In this document: positions 1 to 10,172 of the stretch, piece after piece | Layout of the letters: every line of letters starts with the position of its first letter | Position numbering within the stretch: the stretch's first letter is position 1 | Source of the DNA: Diprion similis | Taxonomy: Eukaryota; Arthropoda; Insecta; Hymenoptera; Diprionidae | DNA length: 64,000 nt | Direction: 5' to 3' | Assembly: GCF_021155765.1 (NCBI RefSeq) | Contig: NC_060114.1 | Coordinates: 3,348,001-3,412,000, forward strand | The notes under the pieces: generated by a model | Database searches by the model: none | Seen by the model: only the letters and a program-made list of their open reading frames with translations | Told to the model about the DNA's origin: nothing | Position numbers and translations under genes: made by a program

Positions 1-57
1 CAGGCTATCGTAACATACAATATAATATTTCCACAATGGATATGAATCGCTGAGTGA

Positions 58-92
<35 letters not shown>

Positions 93-354
93 CATCAACG
101 TTCCTTACAAGTTTGTCAATCTATTCCACCCTTCACAAGCATACTTTTATTTCATATTCCAACAAGCCATTTTACAACTCATTCCTCATCCAGTTTATGA
201 ACTCCTTTTATTTTGTAAGTTCTAATTACTCTGGAAGTATCAATTCCAACATTCATCAAACCTCAGATTCAACTTTCTACGAATAACAATTTCACACTCC
301 GTTTTCTTGAACGTTAAAAAGAAATCATTGACATCTAATTAAACTGATTTCTCT
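1..354. other. AT-rich non-coding DNA with a (TA)n run
   Basis: No gene is visible. A pure TA microsatellite occupies about 60-90. The sequence shares no visible similarity with the intron that precedes exon 4 in SLC46 copies B and C, so the homology of copy A begins abruptly at its exon 4. Confidence 0.6.
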
Positions 355-1203
355 GAGTCATATTTACGTGGACTGTTCGATGTCTCCCATCTGCAGAAGC
401 TTGTTACTAGTTGCGTAGTTAAACGGGACGGTTTTCATCGGTCTGTTGCCTGGCTTGCGATATTCATTATCACTTTGTGTGACATGGTTACCGGAGGAAA
501 TACGAGCATAGGCTTTCTGTTTGCAAAAGCGCGACTGGACTGGAATGTTGCACAATACTCTTACGTTACTGGCGTTGGTCATCTGCTGAACATCATAGCT
601 TTGTGTGGAGCTTCTCTATTCGGAACCAGATTAGGTGACAATTATTCCACACACCAGAACATAAAATTCATTATCCAACATCTCGCATCGACCGATGTCA
701 TTGGAATTCCAGGTACTTCGGACACAATGTTGGCCGCTCTAGGCCTCGTCTCAAGCTTCAGTTTTTCACTCGTGAAAGCTTATGTATGGACAGGCTGGCA
801 CATGTATCTTGCAGTGTCAATTGGAATGTTCTCCGTAATTGTGCTACCAGTTATGCAATCAATCTTATCGAAATCAGTGCCTCCCGGTGATATTGGTGAA
901 TTTTTAGTTTCTTTAGTGGATCAGGCTCGACGCTGAAACGGATGATATGTTTCCTGCTTTTCAGGTTCTGTGCTGTCGCTGACGGGGGTTTTGGAAACGT
1001 TGAGTCCAATGGCCGGAGCGCCGCTATTTGCGTTGGTATTCTCCCATTACCTACCACCGATATATCCGTCACCAGTTCACTTTGTTTCCGCTGCTGTGAT
1101 GCCGTTGCTGGTACTCTGCACAAGGTTCATCGAAGTATTGATGAGGAGGTCGTGTAACGTGCAATCTTACACTGCCACCTCGCAAAAAGAGACGGCAGAA
1201 TAG
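355..1203 (+). CDS. SLC46-family MFS transporter, copy A (last two exons only)
   Basis: Two exons can be read, 355-895 and 965-1203, with a GT donor (gtgaat) after 895 and acceptor ttttcag before 965. They match exons 4 and 5 of copies B and C exactly in length (541 and 239 nt) and phase, and contain no stops. They encode the C-terminal half of an SLC46-type carrier: hydrophobic helices such as SYVTGVGHLLNIIALCGASL, then LSLTGVLETLSPMAGAPLFA, a family-typical segment near the end, and a polar tail. SLC46 proteins are proton-coupled solute carriers (folate for SLC46A1; muropeptides have been reported for other members); the substrate here is unknown. The acceptor used in B and C (ccgcag) reads ttctct here. 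Only a shifted acceptor (ctctgag, ending at 357) would allow splicing. Exons 1-3 are not in the window, so this is either the 3' end of a gene starting to the left or a truncated duplicate. Confidence 0.75.
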
Positions 1204-2768
1204 CCTGATGACTCTTACTCAATTGCACTTACGACTTACTCGGATATTGTTATAACAAAATGAAACAGTTTTGTCTGTAATGGTTTATTTCGAGTACTTA
1301 TCACTTTTGTTTATATGAAATCACCTATCCAATGATCACTTGTAGGGTGAAAGGACTGTGTTGTTTGTGATACTATTTTAAACAATAATATGTGATAACA
1401 TTATGTTATTTTCTCCATTTTTCTTTTGCACAAAGCAAGTTTCACAGAATCGTGGTCCAATTGATAACGAATAATCAGAAAAATGACTTCTAGATTTCCA
1501 TTCATCATCACAAGCCCTCGAAAATAAATTTTCATACAGTTCGTGCTAATCTAAAAATAAATCGCCTACTGTTTCGAACGTCTGAATTGAATTCCGGAAC
1601 TTCAAGATCGGAAACAAAATCAGCAGCGTGCAGCAGCCTAAAAAATTCCGGAATATTAATTTGGCGAAGGTTCGAACTAGCCGTAGGAAGATTGGTCCGC
1701 CATTTGGGAATCAAAAAGTTCGTACATAAAATCAAAACTAGTACACGCAACAATACCATAGGTACAACTCATGTGTAACCCATAGTAATTTCAAAAAACT
1801 ACACTCGTCATTTTGTGTCCACGAGTTTGGAGTTCAAAATATTGGCCTTTGATTTGGTATGAGTAATACAAAAAAATCATAGATTGATAATTTTTCATAA
1901 AATTGAACTGGTTCTCCGAAATTTACTATCTACTATTTTGGTATCTGTTGGTGAAAAAAAATCAATAAATAACAGAGGTATGAAGAGAGTTCTTGACACC
2001 AACAGGTCAGTAACAAAACACATCTGTTTATTTACAACTAAATAGAGCTTTTACAGGTAAGATCAAATGAAACCTTCGAAATGTTGGAAAACGGTAAATA
2101 CTTACGTTGTCATTTTACGTCAAGAATAACTACAGACTTGTAGGAAGGAGATCCATACGAACGTCGGTTGGCGGAAACCACAAGTGGCTTTGGACGTGGT
2201 GCAGACATTTGAAATTAGAGGTGTCGTTTTATTCTGATGGCAATTGTGACAATTGTTTACGTAAACACGCTGTGTGGAAACATATGCTCGTAATTTGACG
2301 AGGTGCCAGCTCGTCACTTGAGTAAAATAATTCAGAGAGAGGCAAAATTATACGGTTTATGGTGTCAACAATGTATTCAATTCAGCGCCGTAACTATGGA
2401 TTGTGGCGCTCGGGCTGGTCAAAAAGCCAGCGCCCCCGTTCTGAAAATGAATTTATCGGGACTTCGCCGTTGCAAAATTGTCAATTACCAATTCTATTCT
2501 GAATGGATTAAATAGTTGGATTTAACAAACGTCATTGTCCAGTAAAAGAACGCAAGTAATTTTGTATTAGTTTTGACTTACTAAAACTGCGTTCGCAAAA
2601 AGCCACGGGAACTGGCTTGGTTAAAAATATTCGTAATACAATTTAGACGTTGTGGTATGTCGCTGTAAGTTACCATTTATGAATCAAATTTAGCAAGTAC
2701 AGATGTGTTGTTTGTTGCATTGGCACTTTGTTGTGTCAGGGACCAGTGAAATAGCTTTATACTTAAAG

Positions 2769-3007
2769 CTATGGACCTCCGAAATGATTTCCCCTCAATG
2801 TATGTCCCTATTACGTATCATAATGTAATCAACCGCATGTTTCTTTGAAATTACCACATCCATTTTGGATAAAGATTCTCCGCTCGAAAAATCGAAATCA
2901 TCAGTTACGTCATTTAACACCTCAAAACCTGTTTCTAGTTGCGATGCTATTACATCGACGTCTTCGTTTTCATTCCATTGCAAGATTCCGATTTTTACGA
3001 GATGCAA
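2769..3007 (-). pseudogene. hAT transposase relic (copy A unit)
   Basis: The minus strand encodes a short piece resembling the C-terminal half of hAT transposases of the ZMYM/TTF type. The residues VLNDVTDDFDFSSGESLSKM can be aligned with TEVNDDFCFLTGSALESWSV in the decayed transposase at 37602-38243, and the following KKHAVDYI with KKHAMDLG. Neither the catalytic core nor the dimerisation domain is present. Equivalent pieces lie at 22080-22365 and 46795-47070, so the relic predates the tandem duplication. Confidence 0.65.
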
Positions 3008-3340
3008 ACAAGTGAGCCTTATCCTCAGCTATTCATGAGGCTAATCTTTTAGCTTTTCTCCTTCTGTTTTCTGAGAAGTTAGGTACTATATCAATTTTAT
3101 TTGCATGTTCCGATACGCATTGCGAATGTATCTCCATGCCCTGCACCCGTATTGATTGTATCGAAATTTTGAAACCTATCAACAATTTTGCGGCAATATC
3201 CACCGGTGAAATCTTGAATTGTCAGCTATTATTCACGCGTCAATGAAACCGAGAATTTCATTCTAAAAACTTGGACGACACAAAACGTAAAAATTTATTT
3301 GCACAACGAAGCGGTGCGACCTCGCGACTGTGTCAGCTTT

Positions 3341-3395
3341 ATTATTTCTGTCTGCTGCATTATTTTTGTCTGCTGCATTGTTTTTGTCTGCTGCG
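3341..3395. repeat. 18-bp tandem repeat, about three copies
   Basis: A unit of the form TTATTTTTGTCTGCTGCA is repeated about three times. In the minus frame it would read as repeated AADKNN, but no gene is supported. The equivalent place in unit C (about 47165-47200) has a single contracted unit. Confidence 0.7.
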
Positions 3396-3835
3396 TTTGT
3401 ACACAAAGCTGATAAAACATCAGGAAGTTGTCTTTGGAACGGTATTACGGCATTTCTTTTGGAGACCACCTGGGATCGCTTTTTGCCTTCAGCGTAATCT
3501 TTAGAGGCGTCATCAATGTATTCCACCGCGGTCGTCGTCCCCAGCGCGTGCCACAAAGCAACATGCTGGAACACGCTCGGACGCTTCCTACTAAGTTGTT
3601 TGTAAAGAGCAGATGAAACTTGACTTTTAGATCGATATATCAAACCCGAACACTGCTTATGAGAAGAAATAGACCCAAAGTTTGTTTCCTTATGTTTGTA
3701 TGTGTTAATCACAAGTATTGTCCCGTATTTCAGGCCAATTACATTGAAGTATGTGACTTGCACATAGCGAATCGGTTAGAGAACACATTCCAAAAATTGT
3801 ACCTCAATTTTCTTGTGTATAGACATGTTGGCTAG

Positions 3836-4446
3836 CAACAATATACCGGAACGCACATTAGTCAGAGCCGAATGGGCCAGCAGTTGAATTTATTCTAGAG
3901 AAATCAACTGACACCATCGCCATCTATCATCAAACGCTATCGCCAGGAAGGCCAGGAAGTATCACGCTAGCATCGCCATCTATCATGTAGGAGGTGCAAC
4001 TAGGTTCTTTTCGGTTCTTGTTTTGAATAAGATTTGTTTTGTCTAATGACGGACAATTATTTCCATTTATCTATTACTATTACGGTGCTGCACCGTGATT
4101 TTTCTATTCTTCTTTCAGTTGTTTAGAGTGACCCTTGTTATCAAATAAGGCATAAAACGCTGCATCATTGTGAACTCGGTTTTAATGAAAATATAATTGA
4201 ATTCATGGACACCCTATGGAACTTTGATGATATGCTAAGTACACTCAGGTATGCAACATTTTCATTTGCAAAAATTTGATCAATCTTGAATATATATTTT
4301 GGTATAACGCCGTGGTACCCGCGCTAGTGAAGCTGATATCGTCTAGTTTTTTTTTTTTTATTCTGCAAAACGGTGCCTCGTGTAGAAGGGTGCCGGGGGC
4401 AAGCGCTTCACTCGGTCACCCTTAGCTATGGCACTGATTCATTTAC
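3836..4446. other. Intergenic DNA, no gene seen
   Basis: Nothing coding is visible. The phrase CATCGCCATCTATCAT occurs twice between 3910 and 3990. From about 4310 the sequence matches 22381-22525, which is the flank of the MITE described next. Confidence 0.5.
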
Positions 4447-4454
4447 TGCTATAC

Positions 4455-5239
4455 CATAGACTTATAAAGATGACTGCGTGGTCTGTGCATCGAGCTGAAG
4501 CCCTAATTAGAAAGAGAAAGCAAAAATGGAAGTCCGACCTCTCACTCTAATCGGTAACTTGGCGGGAGCTTGGAGCATAGAAACGCGAGGGAAGAATGGT
4601 ATACCCTTTCGTGTAAGTGGAAAACTGCATAGAGAGAGAAGTGGTAACACTACAATCTTTCTCTGTTTCGTCGGCTCCGATTGGCTGACTCATGCCAGCG
4701 CTTCGAGGACTAATATAACGCTTGTACCATAAAACCCTGGGGCTTGACTCTAAGACTTTGTTTTAATGTACCCTTAGAGCATACAGACTTTAAGCATTGC
4801 TGTTGTTGTTTTAGTAACCATCAAGTTTCATTTAATTATCACGTCTAGTATCTAAAAACTTATTATTACTTACGTTTCAATATTTTATGTGCATCTGACT
4901 TTTCGATAGAAACGCCCGTTCCACATTTATATATCATATTATTTCATTAAAAAATGTGCTAAACATTGATATTATTGATTGTTTGTATTAATAATCTGAG
5001 CCACTAATCACTACTACCACACAATAATATGTATTCATATTATCCGGATTATATCAATGCAACGCTTGGGGCACTAAATTATGATATGTACGCCCCTGCT
5101 GTAGAAAGAGAAGCATACAGTGTTTCGTCACTCTTTCGACCGTGCAACTGAGAGGTCGGACTCCAGCTGTTTCTTCCTCTTTTTAATTAGGGCTTTACCT
5201 TGGTGCGCAAGCCTCGCAATCTATCTCTATAAGTCTATG
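4455..5239. mobile_element. 785-bp hAT-type MITE, intact copy (empty site for the giant insert)
   Basis: Imperfect inverted repeats of about 100 bp start at each end with CATAGACTTATA. The internal parts also pair, for example AAGCCCTAATTA near 4500 with its complement near 5190. The element is flanked by the perfect 8-bp direct repeat TGCTATAC (4447-4454 and 5240-5247), the target duplication length of hAT transposons. It has no transposase. A second copy after SLC46 copy B is split at its CTTGTACC by the 15.65-kb element at 22808-38457. Here CTTGTACC occurs once, at 4721-4728, uninterrupted. Confidence 0.85.
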
Positions 5240-6230
5240 TGCTATACACATCATTGATTGATAAGTTTATAATTTTGTTTATTTGAATATCAGCATTATA
5301 TCAATTTATAAGTATAGGATTCAAGCTTGTTGTTAAAAAAATCATGTTGATGAAATGTTGGCGGTTGACCCGTCACAAAGATTACGAGGATGCTGTAAGT
5401 TAGTCTTCATCAAATAAGTAAGATATGATTTCTGGGAATTCCGTTAATCGCTGCAACATTATAGCTTCTCTCTGTTAATAGCAAGCGCCAATTATCTGAA
5501 CTAACGCCATTTATATCAAGTTATTTGAATTTCTAAAGAAGACCCTGACCAAGAATCATTCTTCTTCACCAGGAACGGCCACAAATTCGAATCCCTTAGT
5601 TTTGTAAATCAGTTTTGACGAAAGTATATTCGTATTATGAAAATGTCAGGCACAAAGTTATTCCAGAGAACTGGGCATGGAATCATAGACTCATCGAGTC
5701 TGGAGACCAAGAAACCAGACTGAGACGTGGGAAAATATACAGAAGCTCTCACATAATACGTGACGTATGATAGTTTGCGAAATAAGGATAATCAATTTCG
5801 AAAGATACGTACTCAAGTGACCTTCAGAGGTAGTAGTCTTTTAGTTACATTCTCCTTTAAAAATAGTGATTTCCAACTGTTTTATGTCTACATTCAGCGG
5901 ATCGCAAATTTCAAGTGCAACAAAATAATTCGAAACCAGATCGTGGGGCATCCAAGATTGTCCGTCTTCGTCAGCCTTGAAGTCCTGCAGCACCTCTGCC
6001 ATCTTAATATAGGATTTTCACTGAGGATCCGTCTGAAAAATTGGTTCAATTTCCAACTAACTTATTGCATTTTATTTAAAAATCGAATTTTTCACTACAA
6101 AATTAATGGGGCTTTTTCCTGAACACAGATCAGCAAGTTCAAGCTGTTCAGGGATCGCTACTGTTATTTTCTGAATTGTGAAAAGTCTAGAATAAAGAGA
6201 TGTACAGACTCAAATATTCACTTATCCCAA

Positions 6231-6607
6231 AATAGTATTTTGTGTAGCTAGTGTGTGAACCACACCAGGCAGGTATTGCGTTCACGCTATTCTTGTAACA
6301 CATGCGTAGGAAAGTGTTATTTGAGAGGCAAACCAACGCCGGTCTGCAGCGAAAAAGAGAGTATATCGAATGCGCGCATGCGCGAACTCTGTTATTCAGG
6401 AATAAGGCATTTCACGCACGCTACGTAAGCCTCGACAGTCTATTTTTGTAACACCTGCCTGTCATTTTCGAGGCTTTCGTAGCGTGCGTGAAGTGCCTTA
6501 TTCTTGAATAACAGAGTTCGCGCAGGCGCACATTCGATATGCCCTATTTTCCGCTGCTTCTCGTCGGATATTGCCTGCTTTACGCACTAGCTACACAATA
6601 TACTATC
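6231..6607. mobile_element. Palindromic MITE of about 375 bp
   Basis: The outer inverted repeats read TTGTGTAGCTAGTGTGT on the left (about 6240-6256) and its near-exact complement on the right (about 6580-6596). Inside is a second, very strong inverted repeat, about 6360-6435 against 6468-6540, containing ACTCTGTTATTC and CACGCACGCTACG with their complements. No coding capacity. The exact ends and target duplication are not resolved. Confidence 0.7.
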
Positions 6608-6994
6608 CCATTCCTTGCTATTCCATGGATTCCTCAGTCTCACCATATTTCTCCCCTCATACTTACGGACTTGCGTAATACAATAGATATGAGGATCAAA
6701 CAAAGATTTCAGATTACTTCATAATCTGTGAGAATAATTAAATATTTACAAAGTTGGAAAGAAGAGAAATAATCAAAACCAGACCGAAAGTAAATAAAAA
6801 TATCCTTCCTGAAGTTGCATGTTAAATCATTTCGATGTGGGTGTTTTTGATTCAAAACATATTCACGAAAATAAAAAAGACGTATTGAAAGGCGAACGTT
6901 ATTTCATTTTGATGTAATTTCGAACAAACATCTGTTGCTCGAGATCGGATTGGAGTGGTTTTTGTCTGCCAATTGCGTACCGTAAGCCTACCGT

Positions 6995-7530
6995 ATCCCA
7001 CGATTAATTTTTTTCTTCTGAGCATCCAGTAAAACTTCGAAAGGTATTGGCCGTGGAACGTCTAAGTCGTGAATCGAAGTCAGAACTCCGGTAAAATCGT
7101 GTCAAACTACAGTCGAAATGTCGTCTTGTAAAACTTGACGTCGGCATTGATGATTAGGCCGCTCCAGAAATCAGTTTTTTTACTAGAATGAGCAGTTCCA
7201 TACCTTGGGAGACGGTCATCAACCACAACTTCGATCCATTTTCCATAGCGCCAAAATCTGGGCAGGCAGTTCAAACGGTACAAGAATTTGAATAAACTCA
7301 TGGTATGAAGGTGAGACGATTAGCTTCTCAAATGATAATGACTCTTAGAAAGTTCTATCGTAACTGACATCGACGTACGCGCACCTGAACTGTAGTGTTC
7401 CTGTCTAGATTTCATCAAAATCCTTAACCTGATGCACAACTTGGAACAACAGCTTTGGATCCATGACCAGACGAGATTATGCTACGATTAGCCAGCAATC
7501 GTCGAACGGTTGTTGCTCAATATCCAATCG
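6995..7530 (-). pseudogene. Calpain catalytic-domain relic
   Basis: Read on the minus strand from right to left, three calpain (papain-fold, calcium-dependent cysteine protease) signatures appear in the family order. First, at about 7400-7500, is a segment with DDCWLIVA, resembling the active-site cysteine motif and followed by a stop codon, then DPKLLFQVVHQVKDFDE. Next, at 7107-7301, is FWRYGKWIEVVVDDRLP followed by HSSKKTDFWSGLI, typical of the strand that precedes the catalytic histidine region. Last, at about 6995-7090 in another frame, is DFTGVLTSIHDLDVP. The frame changes and stops show it is dead. The histidine and asparagine of the catalytic triad are not seen. It sits in the block missing before unit C, so it probably came by transposition or rearrangement. 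Confidence 0.75.
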
Positions 7531-7687
7531 AGAGACACCATCCATGAAAAATTTCGGTTCATTAGCAGAATCAGTAGAAGGATTGAAATCAGCGTAAATC
7601 GTATAAATTGTTTCGATTTTAAAATGAATTTGAATCAGCTCACATCATCCGTACTACGGACAGTCCGAGATGTACAATATTTCATTG

Positions 7688-7689
7688 TG

Positions 7690-7721
<32 letters not shown>

Positions 7722-7727
7722 AAAAAA
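7688..7727. repeat. Poly-A run
   Basis: About 30 consecutive adenines, one G, then seven more adenines. It could be the tail of a retroposed sequence on the + strand, but no target duplication was identified. Confidence 0.8.
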
Positions 7728-8429
7728 CAGTTACACTGTGTCAACTTCTACGAAAAATAGGCGGCAATAGCTTTGAGAAAATTACAACAATGTACGAAAA
7801 TCTATGGAAAAACACAACAATGTACGAAAAATTCTATGCGAAAACAACGCACGAGTCCGAATTTCTCTACTTTATACCCAGTAAAAAATTATTACGATAA
7901 TATACGGAAAGGTGTACGGTTTTTTACGTACGTGAACAGAAAAACGCATGTAATGAAAATGTACGATTTTTCACGAAAAAGTAAGAAACTCTACCAAGAA
8001 CTACGATAATCTGCGAAAAATTATTAAATTTTACAGAAATTATGGCCACAGGGTTAAAGAGAAGTGAAAAAAAAAAACTACGATAAGTTCGTAAAAGTAC
8101 GATAATCTGTAAAAACTTCTACAACAAAACTACGAACGTGTCCCAAATGACGTAAAAATCGGAGAAAGTTTTCGCCAAGATATCCGACCCGTGAATTAAA
8201 CACTGATGTACCATAAAATCCTCACTGTAACTCCTCATTGTACCATTTTTTATCAAAATGAAACAATAAATCACTACTATACAAAGTCTAGAACAAAATA
8301 CTCTAACCGCAAACAACCTCCAACCCATTTATATGCCGGATATACTGTAAGTTGGATTTGACTGAGAGAAATTCACGAAGAGACCCTGCAAAGTGACCAA
8401 GATAAGGGAAAATAGCGAAGGGTTCCGGT

Positions 8430-10172
8430 AACAACTCTTAAACCCAAAATAAAGGATAACGAATTTATCAAATAGAAGAGTACGTAATATGGACAGAGTC
8501 AGAAAACAAGTAGCTGGTAGTTGGAAAAAAAAATCTTGTCTCAAAGGTGAGTCTTATGAAAAAACTAAAATTTGTTATCTCTCTGAATCAGGAATTCTGC
8601 GATTTTCTACAAGGAATTATGTCTATTCCAATATTTCGTGTGAGAAAAATGATCGCGTACATTCTACAATTATCTATGAGAAATGACGATGATCTACAAA
8701 AAAGTACGATAATCTTTAAAAAAATCTCTTTTTCGGCAACTGTGAATATTGAGTATAATAACAACTCATATCAACTTGACCATCATCCAGTTCTCAACCC
8801 CTCAAACTTCTTCCAAAATTCTTATCATATTCCTCGTGTAAAAATGAATATTTGTAAGGTATTTTTGGTGTTCTTTGGATTGGATGCTTTGTGAAGTTGA
8901 AAACTGTAATTGTTTATGCAGTTGATGAAAGTGATTCTTGACAAATTTTCGACACGTTTATACCAACGACACAAAGCTGAAAAACTGCTATTTAAAAACA
9001 ATTTTTCTCAAGAATCTAACACGTCTAAATTCCGAAAACGTCGAAGTGGCAAAGTATATGAATTCTAATCCACGCTCGCGGTTATACACGTAGTGTTTAC
9101 TTCGTTTTGCCGTGAGAAGTTGATATTTGCATCGTTTCAATGGTCTATGATGTTACAAGTTATTCATTCAAAGAGGTTTGTAGACAGACATAATTGACAT
9201 AGTAATGAATAAAATCATCCGAGGAAACGGGGCTCGCATTCAAACATATTTTTTGTCTAGTTGAGTAACTGGACATGAATCTCCTGAAACTTGAAGAACA
9301 AAAATTATTGGAATCTTTTTGAATTGACTATGAACTCCTGTCGTAAAATTGACATATTATCAAAATCAGTAGTAAATTACTCGAAACTTACTAAAAAATG
9401 TTAAGATCAACTATTATAAATACGTGCATTATCAGTAAGGTTGAACATTTTTTAGCAAAAAGAAGGAAAAGAGAGAAGAAATGATTCAGATGCGGGTTCT
9501 AAAAATTGGATAATTCTTGAGCGATGAAACGCTCAAGTACTTTTTCCACCAAAAGCCACATGACATGCGAGATTTCTGAAAATACTTATACAAATCATTA
9601 CTGCAAATTTTCGGAATCTTTAAAATATTTCCCAACCAATCAAAGATATTTAGAATGAACATTTTCATCTTAATATATGTACGTGCCAAGAAATTTTTTA
9701 TACGGTATTACCAATATTTTCAAAATATATGAAGAAGTATTATCTAAATGCTGTGGGAATATTTGTCGTGAAGACGTTTGGCTTTGTTAGTGTTCTTGAA
9801 ACATTTTTAAGGCATCGATGTAACGTAAACTTGTCTAATGAGTACAATTTGTTTTTTCACCTAAAAAAATAGTGCGGTATAAATATGCCGCAGTCAATGT
9901 AAATATAAAATTTGCATGTTCATTGGAGTTACGTACACACATGAACCTTTGATTCACCTGGACCCGAATATCCGTCATAACATCTAGTGAGTGTGACAAG
10001 TACGGAACTATTTCGAAGCAATTTTTTCTAAGAGCGGTATGAACTATAACAACAACAACAACACTTTTACGATTACGTACTTCATTTTACTTACAATTAG
10101 TAACAGTTTGCTCGATCGCAATTAGCTGATGATTGAAGACGGGATCGTGAAAAATTGCACGGAATAATTATA
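8430..10172. repeat. Upstream segment of SLC46 copy B, duplicated before copy C
   Basis: This stretch is closely similar to 39137-40886 over its whole length, with scattered substitutions and small indels. It ends at the start codon of exon 1 and must contain the promoter. A run of CAACAACAACAAC at about 10050 and the sequence TAATAATTATAATGAGG at the start are conserved in both copies. No separate gene is supported; the short frames are not conserved between the two copies. Confidence 0.75.

Larger units (their letters stand above)
1204..3835. repeat. Downstream segment of the SLC46 tandem unit, first copy
   Basis: This non-coding stretch recurs after the other two transporter copies at 20710-22380 and 45335-47326 in the same order, with small indels. 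Shared landmarks are a segment near 1590-1760, the block around 2130-2520, and the minus-strand hAT relic at 2770-3007. Short frames occur in all three copies but are not consistently maintained, so I do not call them genes. Confidence 0.7.
5248..8429. other. Block between units A and B, absent before unit C
   Basis: Units A/B and C are alignable up to about 5392 (GATTACGAGGATGCTG) and again from about 8430 (ACTCTTAAACCC). In unit C these two landmarks are almost adjacent (about 39136-39145). The extra 3 kb holds a hairpin MITE, a calpain relic and a poly-A run, listed separately. Whether it was inserted here or deleted before C cannot be told from this window. No intact gene is present. Confidence 0.6.

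Noticed and set aside
3263-3763. 166-residue minus-strand frame with AADKNN repeats
   Set aside because: The repeats come from an 18-bp tandem DNA repeat, the frame is not preserved in the duplicated units, and no domain is visible.
5760-6122. 120-residue plus-strand frame
   Set aside because: Biased, phenylalanine- and isoleucine-rich composition expected from AT-rich DNA, no start context or splice partner, no recognisable motif.
8547-8894. 115-residue plus-strand frame in the upstream segment of SLC46 copy B
   Set aside because: The duplicate at 39329-39568 breaks the frame at different points, so it is not under coding constraint.
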